This document shows positions 10,399-18,533 of a DNA stretch of 64,000 nt, piece by piece. Numbering within the stretch: position 1 is the first letter of the stretch; every line of letters starts with the position of its first letter. Origin of the DNA: Amycolatopsis jejuensis (GTDB lineage Bacteria > Actinomycetota > Actinomycetes > Mycobacteriales > Pseudonocardiaceae); assembly GCF_000717335.1 (NCBI RefSeq), contig NZ_JNYZ01000040.1:18726-82725 (forward strand), given 5' to 3'. A program made the translations under genes and the position numbers. The notes below the pieces were generated by a model. The model did no database searches. It was not told the DNA's origin and was given only the letters and a program-made list of their open reading frames with translations.

Positions 10399-10710
10399 TC
10401 AGCACTTCGAACCCGCCAGCGGCTGCACGAAGTTGTTCGCCACCCACTTGCCCTCGGCAATCTTGCGGAAACCGTTCTGCACCACCGGTTGCGCATCGAA
10501 CTCCGCGCCGTGCAAGTACTTCCCGACGATCTTTCCGTCCGGGGTGGCGGTTTCCCGCGCGTTGAGCACGTCGGCGGTCACCGAGACCTTGCAGCCGGTC
10601 GGCGAGCCCTGCGCGTCGGCCTTGCTCTTCTGGCTGAGCGCGTAGATGACGACGACCGCCGCGATGAGCCCGATGATGATCAGAGTCTTCTTGGGCAATC
10701 CAAGGATCAC
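10399..10710 (-). CDS. Membrane-anchored SH3-like domain protein
   Basis: A 103-residue protein. With the GTG at 10,710, preceded by GAGGGAGG about 11 bases upstream, it starts VILGLPKK. A transmembrane helix follows (TLIIIGLIAAVVVIYAL), then a bacterial SH3-like region: CKVSVTADVLNARETATPDG, KIVGKYLHGAEF, GFRKIAEGKWVANNFVQPL. SH3 type 3 domains bind peptidoglycan or peptides outside the cell. Two Cys residues flank the domain and could form a disulfide. The longer frame to 10,800 adds unrelated Cys/Trp-rich sequence. It is a single gene, convergent with the hydrolase. The exact role is unknown. Confidence 0.75.
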   Translation of the reverse strand: MILGLPKKTLIIIGLIAAVVVIYALSQKSKADAQGSPTGCKVSVTADVLNARETATPDGKIVGKYLHGAEFDAQPVVQNGFRKIAEGKWVANNFVQPLAGSKC

Positions 10711-10845
10711 GGCCGCCAGTGCCTCCCTCAGTCGCGAAAATCCCCACGACCAGAGTAGGCAGCAACGTCGTGCGCGGACAGGCTTCCCCGCACAGACCAC
10801 CCGGAGGCGCCAACCGCGTCACCGCCCCGATACCCAGAGTGACGA

Positions 10846-10882
10846 AAAGGGCACCTCGGAAGACTCCTCCGAGGTGCCCTTT
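10846..10882 (-). terminator. Intrinsic terminator downstream of icd
   Basis: A perfect 15-bp stem (10846-10860 with 10868-10882) with a 7-base loop lies 20 bases past the icd stop. The stem ends in a run of A on the plus strand, which is a T run in the icd transcript. Confidence 0.85.
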
Positions 10883-10901
10883 CACCGGCCAGGTAAGAAA
10901 A

Positions 10902-12125
10902 TCAGCCCTGCGCGATCTTCTTGGCCAGGTTCTCGTCCAGCGTCGCGAGGAAGTCCTCGGTCGTCTGCCACTCCTGGTCCTTGCCGACCAGCAGCGCGAG
11001 GTCCTTGGTCATCTTGCCGCCCTCGACGGTGTCGACGACGACCTTCTCCAGGTTGTTCGCGAAACCGATCAGCTCCGGGTTGGAGTCGAGCTTGCCGCGG
11101 TGCTCGAGGCCACGGGTCCACGCGTAGATCGACGCGATCGGGTTCGTGGAGGTCGGCTTGCCCTGCTGGTGCTGGCGGTAGTGCCGGGTGACCGTGCCGT
11201 GCGCGGCTTCGGCTTCCACGGTCTTGCCGTCCGGCGTGCGCAGCACCGACGTCATCAGGCCGAGCGACCCGAAGCCCTGCGCGACCGTGTCGGACTGGAC
11301 GTCACCGTCGTAGTTCTTGCACGCCCAGACGTAGCCGCCCTCCCACTTCAGGGACGCCGCGACCATGTCGTCGATGAGACGGTGCTCGTAGGTGATGCCC
11401 TTGGCGGCGAAGTCCGCCTTGAACTCGGCCTCGAAGATCTCCTGGAACACGTCCTTGAACATGCCGTCGTAGGCCTTGAGGATGGTGTTCTTGGTGGAGA
11501 GGTAGACCGGGTACTCGCGGTCGAGGCCGTACTGCAGCGACGCGCGCGCGAAGTCCTCGATCGACTTGCGGTAGTTGTACATCCCCATCGCGACACCGCC
11601 GCCCTCGGGGAACTTCGCGACCTGGAACTCCATCGGCTCCGACCCGTCGTCCGGGGTGTAGCTGATGGTGAGCGTGCCGGGGCCGGGGACCTTGAAGTTC
11701 GTGGCCTTGTACTGGTCGCCGTGCGCGTGCCGGCCGATGATGATCGGCTTCGTCCAGCCGGGTACGAGCCGCGGTACGTTCTGCATCACGATCGGCTCGC
11801 GGAAGATCACGCCGCCGAGGATGTTGCGGATGGTGCCGTTCGGCGACACCCACATCTTCTTGAGGCCGAACTCCTCCACGCGCGCCTCGTCGGGCGTGAT
11901 CGTGGCGCATTTGACGCCGACGCCGTGCTGCTTGATGGCGTTCGCGGCGTCGATGGTGATCTGGTCGTCGGTGCGGTCCCGCTCCTCGATGCCCAGGTCG
12001 TAGTAGTCCAGGTCGACGTCCAGGTACGGGTGGATCAGCTTGTCCTTGATGAACTGCCAGATGATGCGGGTCATCTCGTCGCCGTCGAGCTCGACGACAG
12101 TGCCCTGGACCTTGATCTTGGCCAT
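10902..12125 (-). CDS. icd: NADP-dependent isocitrate dehydrogenase (homodimeric, eukaryote-like type)
   Basis: A 407-residue TCA enzyme converting isocitrate to 2-oxoglutarate, CO2 and NADPH. The start [23 protein letters not shown] and [21 protein letters not shown] are characteristic of the dimeric subfamily. [12 protein letters not shown] carries the substrate-binding Ser and Arg residues. The metal-binding Asp residues sit in the [18 protein letters not shown] region, and [11 protein letters not shown] binds the cofactor. Length is typical. It is monocistronic with its own terminator. The 3' neighbour on the same strand is the unrelated SH3 gene. Confidence 0.97.
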   Translation of the reverse strand: MAKIKVQGTVVELDGDEMTRIIWQFIKDKLIHPYLDVDLDYYDLGIEERDRTDDQITIDAANAIKQHGVGVKCATITPDEARVEEFGLKKMWVSPNGTIRNILGGVIFREPIVMQNVPRLVPGWTKPIIIGRHAHGDQYKATNFKVPGPGTLTISYTPDDGSEPMEFQVAKFPEGGGVAMGMYNYRKSIEDFARASLQYGLDREYPVYLSTKNTILKAYDGMFKDVFQEIFEAEFKADFAAKGITYEHRLIDDMVAASLKWEGGYVWACKNYDGDVQSDTVAQGFGSLGLMTSVLRTPDGKTVEAEAAHGTVTRHYRQHQQGKPTSTNPIASIYAWTRGLEHRGKLDSNPELIGFANNLEKVVVDTVEGGKMTKDLALLVGKDQEWQTTEDFLATLDENLAKKIAQG

Positions 12126-12353
12126 GAGCAGCGGTGCTCCTTCCGCGGATCTTCGCGTAGCTTCTTCACACTCTCCGGTAGCGGTACAAGCGTACTGCTT
12201 AACCGTGCTGGATGGTTCCAGAAGTGGTCGGCATCAAGTCTCCACCAAGCTGCGGCGCCTCCGCCGACCGGGCACGGACCGTTCCGATTCGCGGAACCGG
12301 ACGACTCCGGCAACCATCCCATCGCGGGAATCGCCACACTGGGAGGTCACGCC

Positions 12354-12827
12354 ATGTCGTATTCACAGCCGTATCCGGCCTATCCGCCTGCCGTCAACCA
12401 GCCGGCCGGGCGAGCCGTGCCACGCGTGCTGAGCGGGCTGTGCGGCCTCGTGCTGACGCCGGTCGCGCTCGGCTTGATGGGGTTCGGCGGGTTCCGGCAG
12501 CAACAGGTGCTGACGACGTTCAGCACCCGCAGCGACGCACTCGGCATCGCCCTGCTCGTCGCCGGCGCGGTGCTGCTGCTCGGGGTGGCCGCGCTCGGCG
12601 CGTGGTCGTCGGCCGGGCCGGTGACCGGCGGACTGGTGTGGTGCGTGCTGCCCGCGCTGGTCGCGCTGGCCATGCCGCGGTGGGGACTCGAGATCCTGAA
12701 CGTGCTGCCGCGCGGGAACATGAACTACGGCCTCGCGACCTGGCTCTTCTCCGGCGCCCTGCTCGGCGTCGGGTTTCTGCTGGTCGGCACGGGTCTGGCC
12801 GCGACGCTGGCCCGCCGGCGCAGGTAG
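12354..12827 (+). CDS. Hypothetical membrane protein with four helices
   Basis: A 157-residue protein beginning MSYSQPYPAYPPAVNQPAGR, a short Tyr/Pro-rich cytoplasmic start. Four hydrophobic helices follow, at about 24-44, 63-85, 91-110 and 128-150, ending in ARRRR. GGGAGG at 12,341-12,346 is well placed before the ATG. I recognise no defined family. Similar small membrane proteins with a Pro/Tyr-rich start are common in Pseudonocardiaceae. It lies 26 bases before the DUF2203 gene and probably shares its transcript. Confidence 0.75.
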   Translation: MSYSQPYPAYPPAVNQPAGRAVPRVLSGLCGLVLTPVALGLMGFGGFRQQQVLTTFSTRSDALGIALLVAGAVLLLGVAALGAWSSAGPVTGGLVWCVLPALVALAMPRWGLEILNVLPRGNMNYGLATWLFSGALLGVGFLLVGTGLAATLARRRR

Positions 12828-12853
12828 GACGGCGCCGATGGGAACATTTGCAC

Positions 12854-13225
12854 ATGGGACTGTTCACCGTGGCCGAGGCCCGCGCCGAACTCACCCGGCT
12901 GCGCCCCGTGCTCGACGAGCTGGTCGAGGTCCGCGCGGAGGCCGCCGAACTCGCCGCGTCACTGCGGCCGGGCGGACGCGACACCGGCCTCGGCGGCCTG
13001 CCCGAATGGAAGGCCGCGCAGGCCCGGCTCGACGACCTGATGACCGCGGTCCAGGTCACCGGGGCCGAGCTGAAGGGGTTCGCCCCGCTGCTGGTGGACT
13101 TCCCGGCGACCCTCGACGGTGACGACGTCCTGCTGTGCTGGCTCGAAGGCGATCCCGAGCTGTCCTGGTACCACCGGGTCGACCTCGGTTTCGCCGGACG
13201 CCGTCCTCTGCGGGAATCACCGTGA
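12854..13225 (+). CDS. DUF2203 domain-containing protein
   Basis: A 123-residue soluble protein with the DUF2203 pattern. An N-terminal helical pair (FTVAEARAELTRLRPVLDELVEVRAEAAEL) is followed by a central helix (LDDLMTAVQVTGAELKGF). The conserved C-terminal part has PLLVDFPATLDGDDVLLCWLEGDPELSWYH and the GFAGRRPL end. The function is unknown. The ATG at 12,854 starts exactly where family members start. Its stop overlaps the methyltransferase GTG (GTGA at 13,222-13,225), so the two are translationally coupled. Confidence 0.88.
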   Translation: MGLFTVAEARAELTRLRPVLDELVEVRAEAAELAASLRPGGRDTGLGGLPEWKAAQARLDDLMTAVQVTGAELKGFAPLLVDFPATLDGDDVLLCWLEGDPELSWYHRVDLGFAGRRPLRESP

Positions 13226-13812
13226 CCCCCTTCGACGCCGACGCGGCGAAGTACGACGAGGACACCTTCCACCCGTTCGTGGCAGAGCAGTTGATCGACG
13301 GCTTGGAACCGCAGCCGCAGTTGCTGGTCGACGTCGCCGCGGGGACCGGCGCCGCGGCGTTCGCGGCATTGCGCCTCGGCCCGGCCGCGGTGCTTGCCGT
13401 CGATCTCTCCCCCGCGATGATCGAGATCGCCCGCCGCAAAGCCGCCGACCTGGACCCGGACGGGCGCATCACGTGGCAGGTCGGCTCCGCGGTCCCGCTG
13501 CCGCTCGGCGACGGCGAGGCCGACGCCGTGGTGTGCGCGTCGGCATTGCACTTCCTGGGCCCACGAGCGTTGACGGACTGGCGCCGCGTCCTGCGCCCGG
13601 GCGGCAGGCTGGCGTTCAGCATGGTGACGGCCCAGCGGTTCAAGCCGTCGGGGGATTACCCGTACCCGCGAGACCTGCGGGTCCCGGGCACGGTCGCCGA
13701 GGCCGCCGCTCTGGCGACAGACGCGGGCTTCCGCTCGGCGACGGCTCGTCAGGTGACCCTCGATCAGGGTGACCGGGTACGTCAGGTGTTCGCGGTGTTC
13801 GCCGAGGCCTGA
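13222..13812 (+). CDS. Class I SAM-dependent methyltransferase
   Basis: A 196-residue methyltransferase. SAM-binding motif I is LLVDVAAGTGAAAFAAL. The acidic residue after strand 2 is in VLAVDLSPAMIEIARRKA, followed by WQVGSAVPLPLGDGEADAVVCASALHF and the post-motif LRPGGRLAFSM. The substrate is unknown. UbiE/arsenite-type small-molecule methyltransferases share this shape. The GTG at 13,222 overlaps the DUF2203 stop. Residues before it in the longer frame belong to the overlapping DUF2203 region. Confidence 0.88.
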   Translation: MTPFDADAAKYDEDTFHPFVAEQLIDGLEPQPQLLVDVAAGTGAAAFAALRLGPAAVLAVDLSPAMIEIARRKAADLDPDGRITWQVGSAVPLPLGDGEADAVVCASALHFLGPRALTDWRRVLRPGGRLAFSMVTAQRFKPSGDYPYPRDLRVPGTVAEAAALATDAGFRSATARQVTLDQGDRVRQVFAVFAEA

Positions 13813-13859
13813 GGAGCTTCCCCCGCGGCTGACCGGCCGGTTTGTGCGAAGATGGCGCC

Positions 13860-14438
13860 ATGCTGCGCGAACTGCACCTGACCGGCGACCCGGCCGCCGA
13901 CAAGCTGCTCAACGACGATCCGTTCGCCCTGCTCACCGGCATGCTCCTGGACCAGCAGTACCCGATGGAGCACGCGTTCGCGGGGCCGCGGAAGATCGCC
14001 GACCGGATGGACGGCTTCGACCTGGGCAAGATCGCCGCGACGGACGTCGACACCTTCGTCGAGATGTGTGTGGTCCCGCCCGCGATCCATCGTTACGGCG
14101 GTTCGATGGCCCGCCGCGTGCACGCGCTTGCCGAGCACATCATCGAGAACTACGACGGCCGTACCGAAGGCATCTGGCTCGACGGGCGCCCCAAGCCGGA
14201 CGCCGCCGAGGTTCTCAAGCGGCTACGGGCGCTCCCCGGTTTCGGTGAGCAGAAGGCGAAGATTTTCCTTGCCCTGCTTGGTAAACAGCGCGGCGTCACC
14301 CCGAAGGGCTGGCGCGAGACAGCCGGCGCGTACGGCGACCGTGGATCCCGGCGATCCATCGCCGATGTCACCAACGGCGAAACCCTCGCCGAAGTCCGCG
14401 CATTCAAGAAGGCCGCCAAAGCCGCCGCCAAGGCCTGA
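13860..14438 (+). CDS. HhH-GPD family DNA glycosylase-like protein (TIGR03252 type)
   Basis: A 192-residue protein of the uncharacterised actinobacterial HhH-GPD group. It has the start LHLTGDPAADKLLNDDPFALLTGMLLDQQ, the helix-hairpin-helix LPGFGEQKAKIFLALLGK, and a Lys/Ala-rich end. Base-excision glycosylases of the superfamily use an Asp just after the hairpin. The corresponding region here (TPKGWRETAGAYG) has no obvious Asp, so catalytic activity is uncertain. The ATG at 13,860 matches family starts. It is convergent with the TetR gene. Confidence 0.85.
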   Translation: MLRELHLTGDPAADKLLNDDPFALLTGMLLDQQYPMEHAFAGPRKIADRMDGFDLGKIAATDVDTFVEMCVVPPAIHRYGGSMARRVHALAEHIIENYDGRTEGIWLDGRPKPDAAEVLKRLRALPGFGEQKAKIFLALLGKQRGVTPKGWRETAGAYGDRGSRRSIADVTNGETLAEVRAFKKAAKAAAKA

Positions 14439-14444
14439 CCCGGT

Positions 14445-14924
14445 CTACGTGAGCGCGGCAAGTCCCGCGCGCACGTCCTCGCCCGAGGGCGCATGCTCGG
14501 GGTCGAGCAGCCACTGCATCATCAGCCCCAGCACCAACGCCATCGGCACCGGACCACCCAGCCCGTCACGGCCGTTGTGCAGCATGCGAACGAAAATCTC
14601 CCGCACGCCCGCCGACCTCTCCGCTTGCCCGGCGGATTCGAGCAGGGCCACCCACAGGTCCCGGCGAGTCGTGAAGGCGTCGATGACGGCAGGCCACCGT
14701 TCCGAGGACTTCGTGGGCAGGCCGTCGGTGATCTCGGCACCGAGCTCGTCGAGAGCCTCGCTCAGGACCTGAGTGAGCAACGCCTCACGGGAGCCGAAGT
14801 GGTACCCGATGGCCGCGTGGTTGACCCCGGCGGCCTCGGCGATGTCGCGCACGGACGTGGTGGCCCAGCCCCGTTCGACCAGGCACTTCTTGGCTCCGGC
14901 CAGCAAGGCCTCCCGGTTTCCCAC
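14445..14924 (-). CDS. TetR family transcriptional regulator
   Basis: A 159-residue repressor-type protein. The N-terminal TetR helix-turn-helix spans GNREALLAGAKKCLVERGW, TSVRDIAEAAGVNHAAIGYHFGSREALL. The remainder is the helical ligand-binding domain, somewhat short for the family. The GTG at 14,924 has AAAGGGGAG just upstream. The earlier frame start at 14,999 would overlap the neighbouring oxidoreductase. It is divergent from the FAD monooxygenase, so it probably controls that gene in response to a small molecule. Confidence 0.9.
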   Translation of the reverse strand: MGNREALLAGAKKCLVERGWATTSVRDIAEAAGVNHAAIGYHFGSREALLTQVLSEALDELGAEITDGLPTKSSERWPAVIDAFTTRRDLWVALLESAGQAERSAGVREIFVRMLHNGRDGLGGPVPMALVLGLMMQWLLDPEHAPSGEDVRAGLAALT

Positions 14925-14985
14925 GTGCGCTCTCCCCTTTGCCAGGTCGCCGAATCCGCCGTCCCGATCTTCGCAGGCGGCGAGC

Positions 14986-16056
14986 GTGGCCGGACCCACC
15001 CTCGCGTACTTCCTTCACCGCAGCGGATACGACGTCACCGTCGTCGAGCGCGCCCCTGCCCGCCGCACCACCGGGCACGTCGTCGGCTTCAGCCGGGCGC
15101 TGGACGAGGTATTCGAGGAAATGGGCATTCTCGACCGGCTCCGGGCACACGACACGAAGATGGGCGACATCGACGTGGTCGACGGCGAAGGGGCGAAACT
15201 CGGGCAGCTGCCCGCCGGAACCTTTTCCGGGGTACTCGAAGTGCACAAACCGGAATTGACCGGAATCCTGCACGAAATCACCGGCGATGGCGTCGAATAC
15301 GTCTTCGACGACTCGATCACCGCCTTGTCCCAGCACGCGGAAGGCGTGAAGGTCGAGTTCGAGCGGGGACCGGCGCGTGAGTTCGACCTGGTTTTCGGTG
15401 CGGACGGGCTGTACTCGCCGGTTCGCCGGCTGGCCTTCACCGAATCGGACGGCACGCTGGAGCACCTCGGCATTTCGACGGTCCACTTTTACCTGGACAA
15501 CTACCTCGGCCTCGAACGTCAGACCGTGCTGCACATGGCGAACGGAACAGCCGTCATTCTCATCAACAACCGGGAGCCCGACCGGCTCATGGTGAGCCTG
15601 TCGCTCGCAACCGGCTCCCCGGCGCTGGACCGCAGCAGCCGCGAGGAGCAGGAACAAGCATTCCGTACGGCGTTCGCCGGGCAGGGATGGGAAGTGCCGC
15701 GGTTGCTGAAGGCGATGTCCGACGCAGACCGGCTGTACGTGTTCTCATCGATCCAGGTCCGGATGGAAACCTGGGCACGCGGCCGGGTCGCACTGGTCGG
15801 CGACGCCGGTTACTGCGCTGCTCCGATCAGCGGCAGAGGTACCTCACAGGCCATGCTCGGCGCCCGCTCCATCGCCCGGAACCTGGTCGCGGCGGGCGGA
15901 GAGCACGAAGCCGCTTTTGCCGCCTACGAAGCAGAACTGCGGCCCTACGTCGCAGAAAGTCAAGAGATCGGCCGCAAATCCGCACAGTTGATCGTGGGAG
16001 AATTCGATCAGGCGGAGATGGGCAGCAGGCTGGACCTCGGCAACCTGGCCCCCTGA
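14986..16056 (+). CDS. FAD-dependent monooxygenase, 5' end unresolved or damaged
   Basis: A PheA/TfdB-like flavoprotein hydroxylase. It has VAGPTLAYFLHRSGYDVTVVERAP (second half of the FAD dinucleotide fold and its acidic end), FGADGLYSPVRRLAF (DG motif) and GDAGYCAAPISGRGTSQAMLGA (FAD ribityl motif). The oddity is the start. No ATG or GTG with a ribosome-binding site lies in frame before the fold's first strand. The expected GASVAG reads AASVAG. The only in-frame GTG, at 14,986, cuts off strand 1. Deleting one G near 14,980 would join the sequence to a frame reading AVPIFAGASVAGP. It may be a frameshifted gene or use an unusual start. The divergent TetR gene begins 61 bases upstream. Confidence 0.65.
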   Translation: MAGPTLAYFLHRSGYDVTVVERAPARRTTGHVVGFSRALDEVFEEMGILDRLRAHDTKMGDIDVVDGEGAKLGQLPAGTFSGVLEVHKPELTGILHEITGDGVEYVFDDSITALSQHAEGVKVEFERGPAREFDLVFGADGLYSPVRRLAFTESDGTLEHLGISTVHFYLDNYLGLERQTVLHMANGTAVILINNREPDRLMVSLSLATGSPALDRSSREEQEQAFRTAFAGQGWEVPRLLKAMSDADRLYVFSSIQVRMETWARGRVALVGDAGYCAAPISGRGTSQAMLGARSIARNLVAAGGEHEAAFAAYEAELRPYVAESQEIGRKSAQLIVGEFDQAEMGSRLDLGNLAP

Positions 16057-16069
16057 CCCGAACGAAGGG

Positions 16070-16714
16070 TCACCCGCGGGCGAACCACACCACGTCCGGC
16101 TCCCCGCGGGGTACCGCAATCTCCACCGTCTCCACCTCCGCGAACGCACCCCGCAGCCGGGTCGTGAAGTCCGGCGAAGCACCCGCACTCCACACCGCCA
16201 GAATGCCACCCGGGCGGAGCAGCCGGGAAAGCCTCGCCAGACCGGAAGCCGCGTACAGCGCCGTATTCCCGGCCGTGACTGTCCACTCCGGACCGTTGTC
16301 GATGTCCAGGCACAGCGCGTCGAACATCTCCCCCGTGCCACGCAGCCACTCCACCAGGTCGGCTTCGAGCACGGTGACCCGCGGGTCGTCCAGGGCGCCG
16401 CCGTGGACGACCCGCAGCGGGCCGGTGCGGTTCCACTCGATCACCGCCGGTTCGCGTTCCACCACCACGACTTCGCCGACGTTCTCGTGGTCCAGCGCGG
16501 CCCGCAGCGAGAATCCGACGCCGAGGCCGCCGATCAGCATCCGCGCGCCCGGGGCGAGCCGGCCGGCCGCGCCGGTGACCAGCAGCCGCTCCGACTCGCC
16601 GCCCCGCGTGTCCATCAGGAACACGCCGTTCTCGATCACCTCGAACGCGGTGCCGTCGCGGCGCAGCACCAGCTCGCCGCCGCGCCCGGACACGGTTTCC
16701 AGTACCTCCACCAC
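16070..16714 (-). CDS. Spermidine synthase-like (aminopropyltransferase fold) protein
   Basis: A 214-residue Rossmann-fold protein of the spermine/spermidine synthase-like family. It contains GARMLIGGLGVGFSLRAAL (SAM-type nucleotide site), VVVVEREPAVIEWNR, VTVLEADLVEWL, ALCLDIDNGPEW and a LLRPGGILAVWSAG post-motif. It lacks the full catalytic set of SpeE and is shorter, so polyamine synthesis is not assured. It starts with GTG 13 bases after the MFS transporter stop on the same strand, so they are co-transcribed, suggesting modification and export of a small cationic compound or simple gene neighbourhood. Confidence 0.8.
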   Translation of the reverse strand: MVEVLETVSGRGGELVLRRDGTAFEVIENGVFLMDTRGGESERLLVTGAAGRLAPGARMLIGGLGVGFSLRAALDHENVGEVVVVEREPAVIEWNRTGPLRVVHGGALDDPRVTVLEADLVEWLRGTGEMFDALCLDIDNGPEWTVTAGNTALYAASGLARLSRLLRPGGILAVWSAGASPDFTTRLRGAFAEVETVEIAVPRGEPDVVWFARG

Positions 16715-16727
16715 GTCCGGCAGCTTC

Positions 16728-17918
16728 TCAGACCGCGACCTTCTCGCGGGCCACCACCCGCTTGCGCGAGCCCCAGAAGAACAAGATCACCAGCGTGGCC
16801 GCGGCCGCGAGCACCGCGGCCACCTCCGGCAGAACCATCGCACCCGCTGACGTGAGCACCGCGCCACCGACCACGCCGGACAGCCCGACCCCCAGGTAGA
16901 TCGCCGAAGCGTTGAGCGACAACGACAATCCCGCGTGTCCCGGCGACAGCTCGATCAGCCGGTGCTGCACCGGCGGCCCGAACGACCAGTTCGCCACTCC
17001 CCACACGAAGAGCGTGATCCCAGCCCCGACCACGGTCGACGACGTGAACGGCAGCAGCACCATCACGACCGTGAACCCGGCAAGCACGAGCAGGAGCGGC
17101 TTGCGCGCGCCCCACCGGTCCGCCGCCCGGCCACCGAGGAAATTGCCGACCGCACCGCCGATTCCGTAGCAGAACAACAGCACCGTGACGGTCCCGCCGG
17201 TGATCCCGGCCGTCGCGGCGAGCACCGGCGACACCAGCGTGTACACCATGAATGCGGCCAGGCACGCGAGCACGGTGGTGACCAGCAAGGCGATCACCCG
17301 CTTGTCCCGCGCCACGGCGAACCGCTCGGCCAGCGAGACCGCGGGCGGCGCGGAAACCCGCGGCAGCGCGACCTGCACCGCCGCCGCCCCGACCAGCGAC
17401 AGGACCCCGACGAACAAGAACGCCGCCTGGTAATCGAGCTGCTGGGAGATCAAACTGCCCAGCGGGACACCGAAAATCAACGCGATGGTGAGCCCGCCGA
17501 ACACGAGCGACACGGCCCGGCCCCGACGTTCCGGCGTGGTCAGCTCCGCCGCGACCGCTGTGGCGGCAGGCGTGTACACGGCAGCCCCGATCGCCGTGAC
17601 GACCCGAGCGATCAACAGCGTGGTGTACCCCGGCGCGACGGCCGCGAAGAGGTTTCCGACCCCGGCCACCGCAAGCGCGGCGACCAGCAGCGTGCGCCGC
17701 TCCCAGCGGCCGGTGACCGCCGCGAAGATCGGCGAGCCCACCGCGTACGCGATCGCGAAAGCGGTGACGAGCTGCGCCGCGGCCGTGGCGGAGACGTGCA
17801 GCTCGGAGGTCAGCGCGGGCAGCAGCCCGGCCACGATGTAGCCGCTGGTGCCGACGCCGAAGGCCCCGAACGCGAGCACGCTGTTTCGTGCCACGGCCGA
17901 GGACGAGACGCTGGACAT
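16728..17918 (-). CDS. MFS transporter (DHA1 family, drug efflux type)
   Basis: A 396-residue 12-helix major facilitator. The ATG at 17,918 begins MSSVSSSAVARNSVLAFGAFGVGTSGYIVAGLLP. The family loop motif GRWERRTLLVAALAVAGVGNLFAA follows helix 2, and ERRGRAVSLVFGGLTIA lies around helix 5. Members of this group (AraJ/CmlA-like) expel drugs or sugars. The longer frame upstream to 18,416 overlaps the divergent ArsR gene and is not used. It is probably repressed by that ArsR protein through the repeats at 17,949-18,015. Confidence 0.92.
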   Translation of the reverse strand: MSSVSSSAVARNSVLAFGAFGVGTSGYIVAGLLPALTSELHVSATAAAQLVTAFAIAYAVGSPIFAAVTGRWERRTLLVAALAVAGVGNLFAAVAPGYTTLLIARVVTAIGAAVYTPAATAVAAELTTPERRGRAVSLVFGGLTIALIFGVPLGSLISQQLDYQAAFLFVGVLSLVGAAAVQVALPRVSAPPAVSLAERFAVARDKRVIALLVTTVLACLAAFMVYTLVSPVLAATAGITGGTVTVLLFCYGIGGAVGNFLGGRAADRWGARKPLLLVLAGFTVVMVLLPFTSSTVVGAGITLFVWGVANWSFGPPVQHRLIELSPGHAGLSLSLNASAIYLGVGLSGVVGGAVLTSAGAMVLPEVAAVLAAAATLVILFFWGSRKRVVAREKVAV

Positions 17919-17948
17919 GAAGGTCCCCCAAAGACAGTGAACGGATAG

Positions 17949-18015
17949 TTCGACGAACGTCGTAGTTCGATGACGACCGTACACGCGTCCACCGACAATT
18001 TCGAGAAGCGTCGTA
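17949..18015. promoter_or_regulatory. Candidate ArsR operator repeats between the ArsR and MFS genes
   Basis: Two related 16-base elements lie in the divergent promoter region, TTCGACGAACGTCGTA at 17,949-17,964 and TTCGAGAAGCGTCGTA at 18,000-18,015, with 13 of 16 bases identical. The first contains the perfect palindrome CGACG-AA-CGTCG, and TAGTTCGA recurs at 17,947 and 17,963. The position just before both start codons suits autoregulation and control of the efflux gene. Inference from sequence only. Confidence 0.55.
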
Positions 18016-18026
18016 CTATGGACGGC

Positions 18027-18350
18027 ATGCCCGCCACTGTGCCGCTCACCCCGCTCGCGCATCCCGCCCGCGAGGAGATCACTGTCGAAGCGGTGCTGCG
18101 CGCGCTCGCCGACCCGGTCCGGCTCGCGATGGTCCGGCAGCTGGCGCAGGCCGAGACGGAGATCGCCTGCGGTGGTTTCGAGGTTCCGGTGACGAAGTCC
18201 ACACTCACCCACCACCTCGCGATCCTGCGCCAGGCCGGGGTGATCGTGGGACGGCAGGCCGGTACCACGCGCTACAACACTTTGCGCCGCACCGATCTTG
18301 ACGCGCTGTTCCCCGGCCTCCTCGACGGCGTTCTCGCCGCGCCGCGGTAA
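18027..18350 (+). CDS. ArsR-family winged-helix transcriptional regulator
   Basis: A 107-residue repressor. The winged helix is clear: EAVLRALADPVRLAMVRQLAQ, the recognition region TKSTLTHHLAILRQAGVIVGRQAG and the wing TTRYNTLRRTDL. A Cys lies in ETEIACGGFEVP, but the classical CxCxxC metal site is absent, so the inducer is probably organic rather than arsenite. Two nearby ATGs (18,018 and 18,027) are both possible, and neither has a strong ribosome-binding site. It is divergent from the MFS efflux gene it presumably represses. Confidence 0.9.
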   Translation: MPATVPLTPLAHPAREEITVEAVLRALADPVRLAMVRQLAQAETEIACGGFEVPVTKSTLTHHLAILRQAGVIVGRQAGTTRYNTLRRTDLDALFPGLLDGVLAAPR

Positions 18351-18415
18351 CGCGTGGCGGGCCTCACCCGGATATCCGGATGACAAAGCCACCCCTCGTG
18401 GGTTGAACTGGGACA

Positions 18416-18461
18416 AGACAGCTCGGGCGGCGTCGGGGCCGCACGGGCTGTCTAGTTTTTT
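18416..18461 (+). terminator. Intrinsic terminator after the ArsR gene
   Basis: A stem of 16 pairs with two mismatches (18,416-18,431 with 18,438-18,453) is followed by TAGTTTTTT. It separates the ArsR gene from the next MFS gene. Confidence 0.85.
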
Positions 18462-18533
18462 GCCCTCGAACTAAAGCGCTTCAGAACGGGTCGCGGCCCG
18501 GCTGAGCAATCGATTTCTCAAGGAAGGAGAGCC

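Noticed and set aside
10719..12827. A 702-codon plus-strand frame opposite icd
   Set aside because: Most of it is the antisense shadow of icd. Only the part from 12,354, with its own ribosome-binding site and helices, is a gene.
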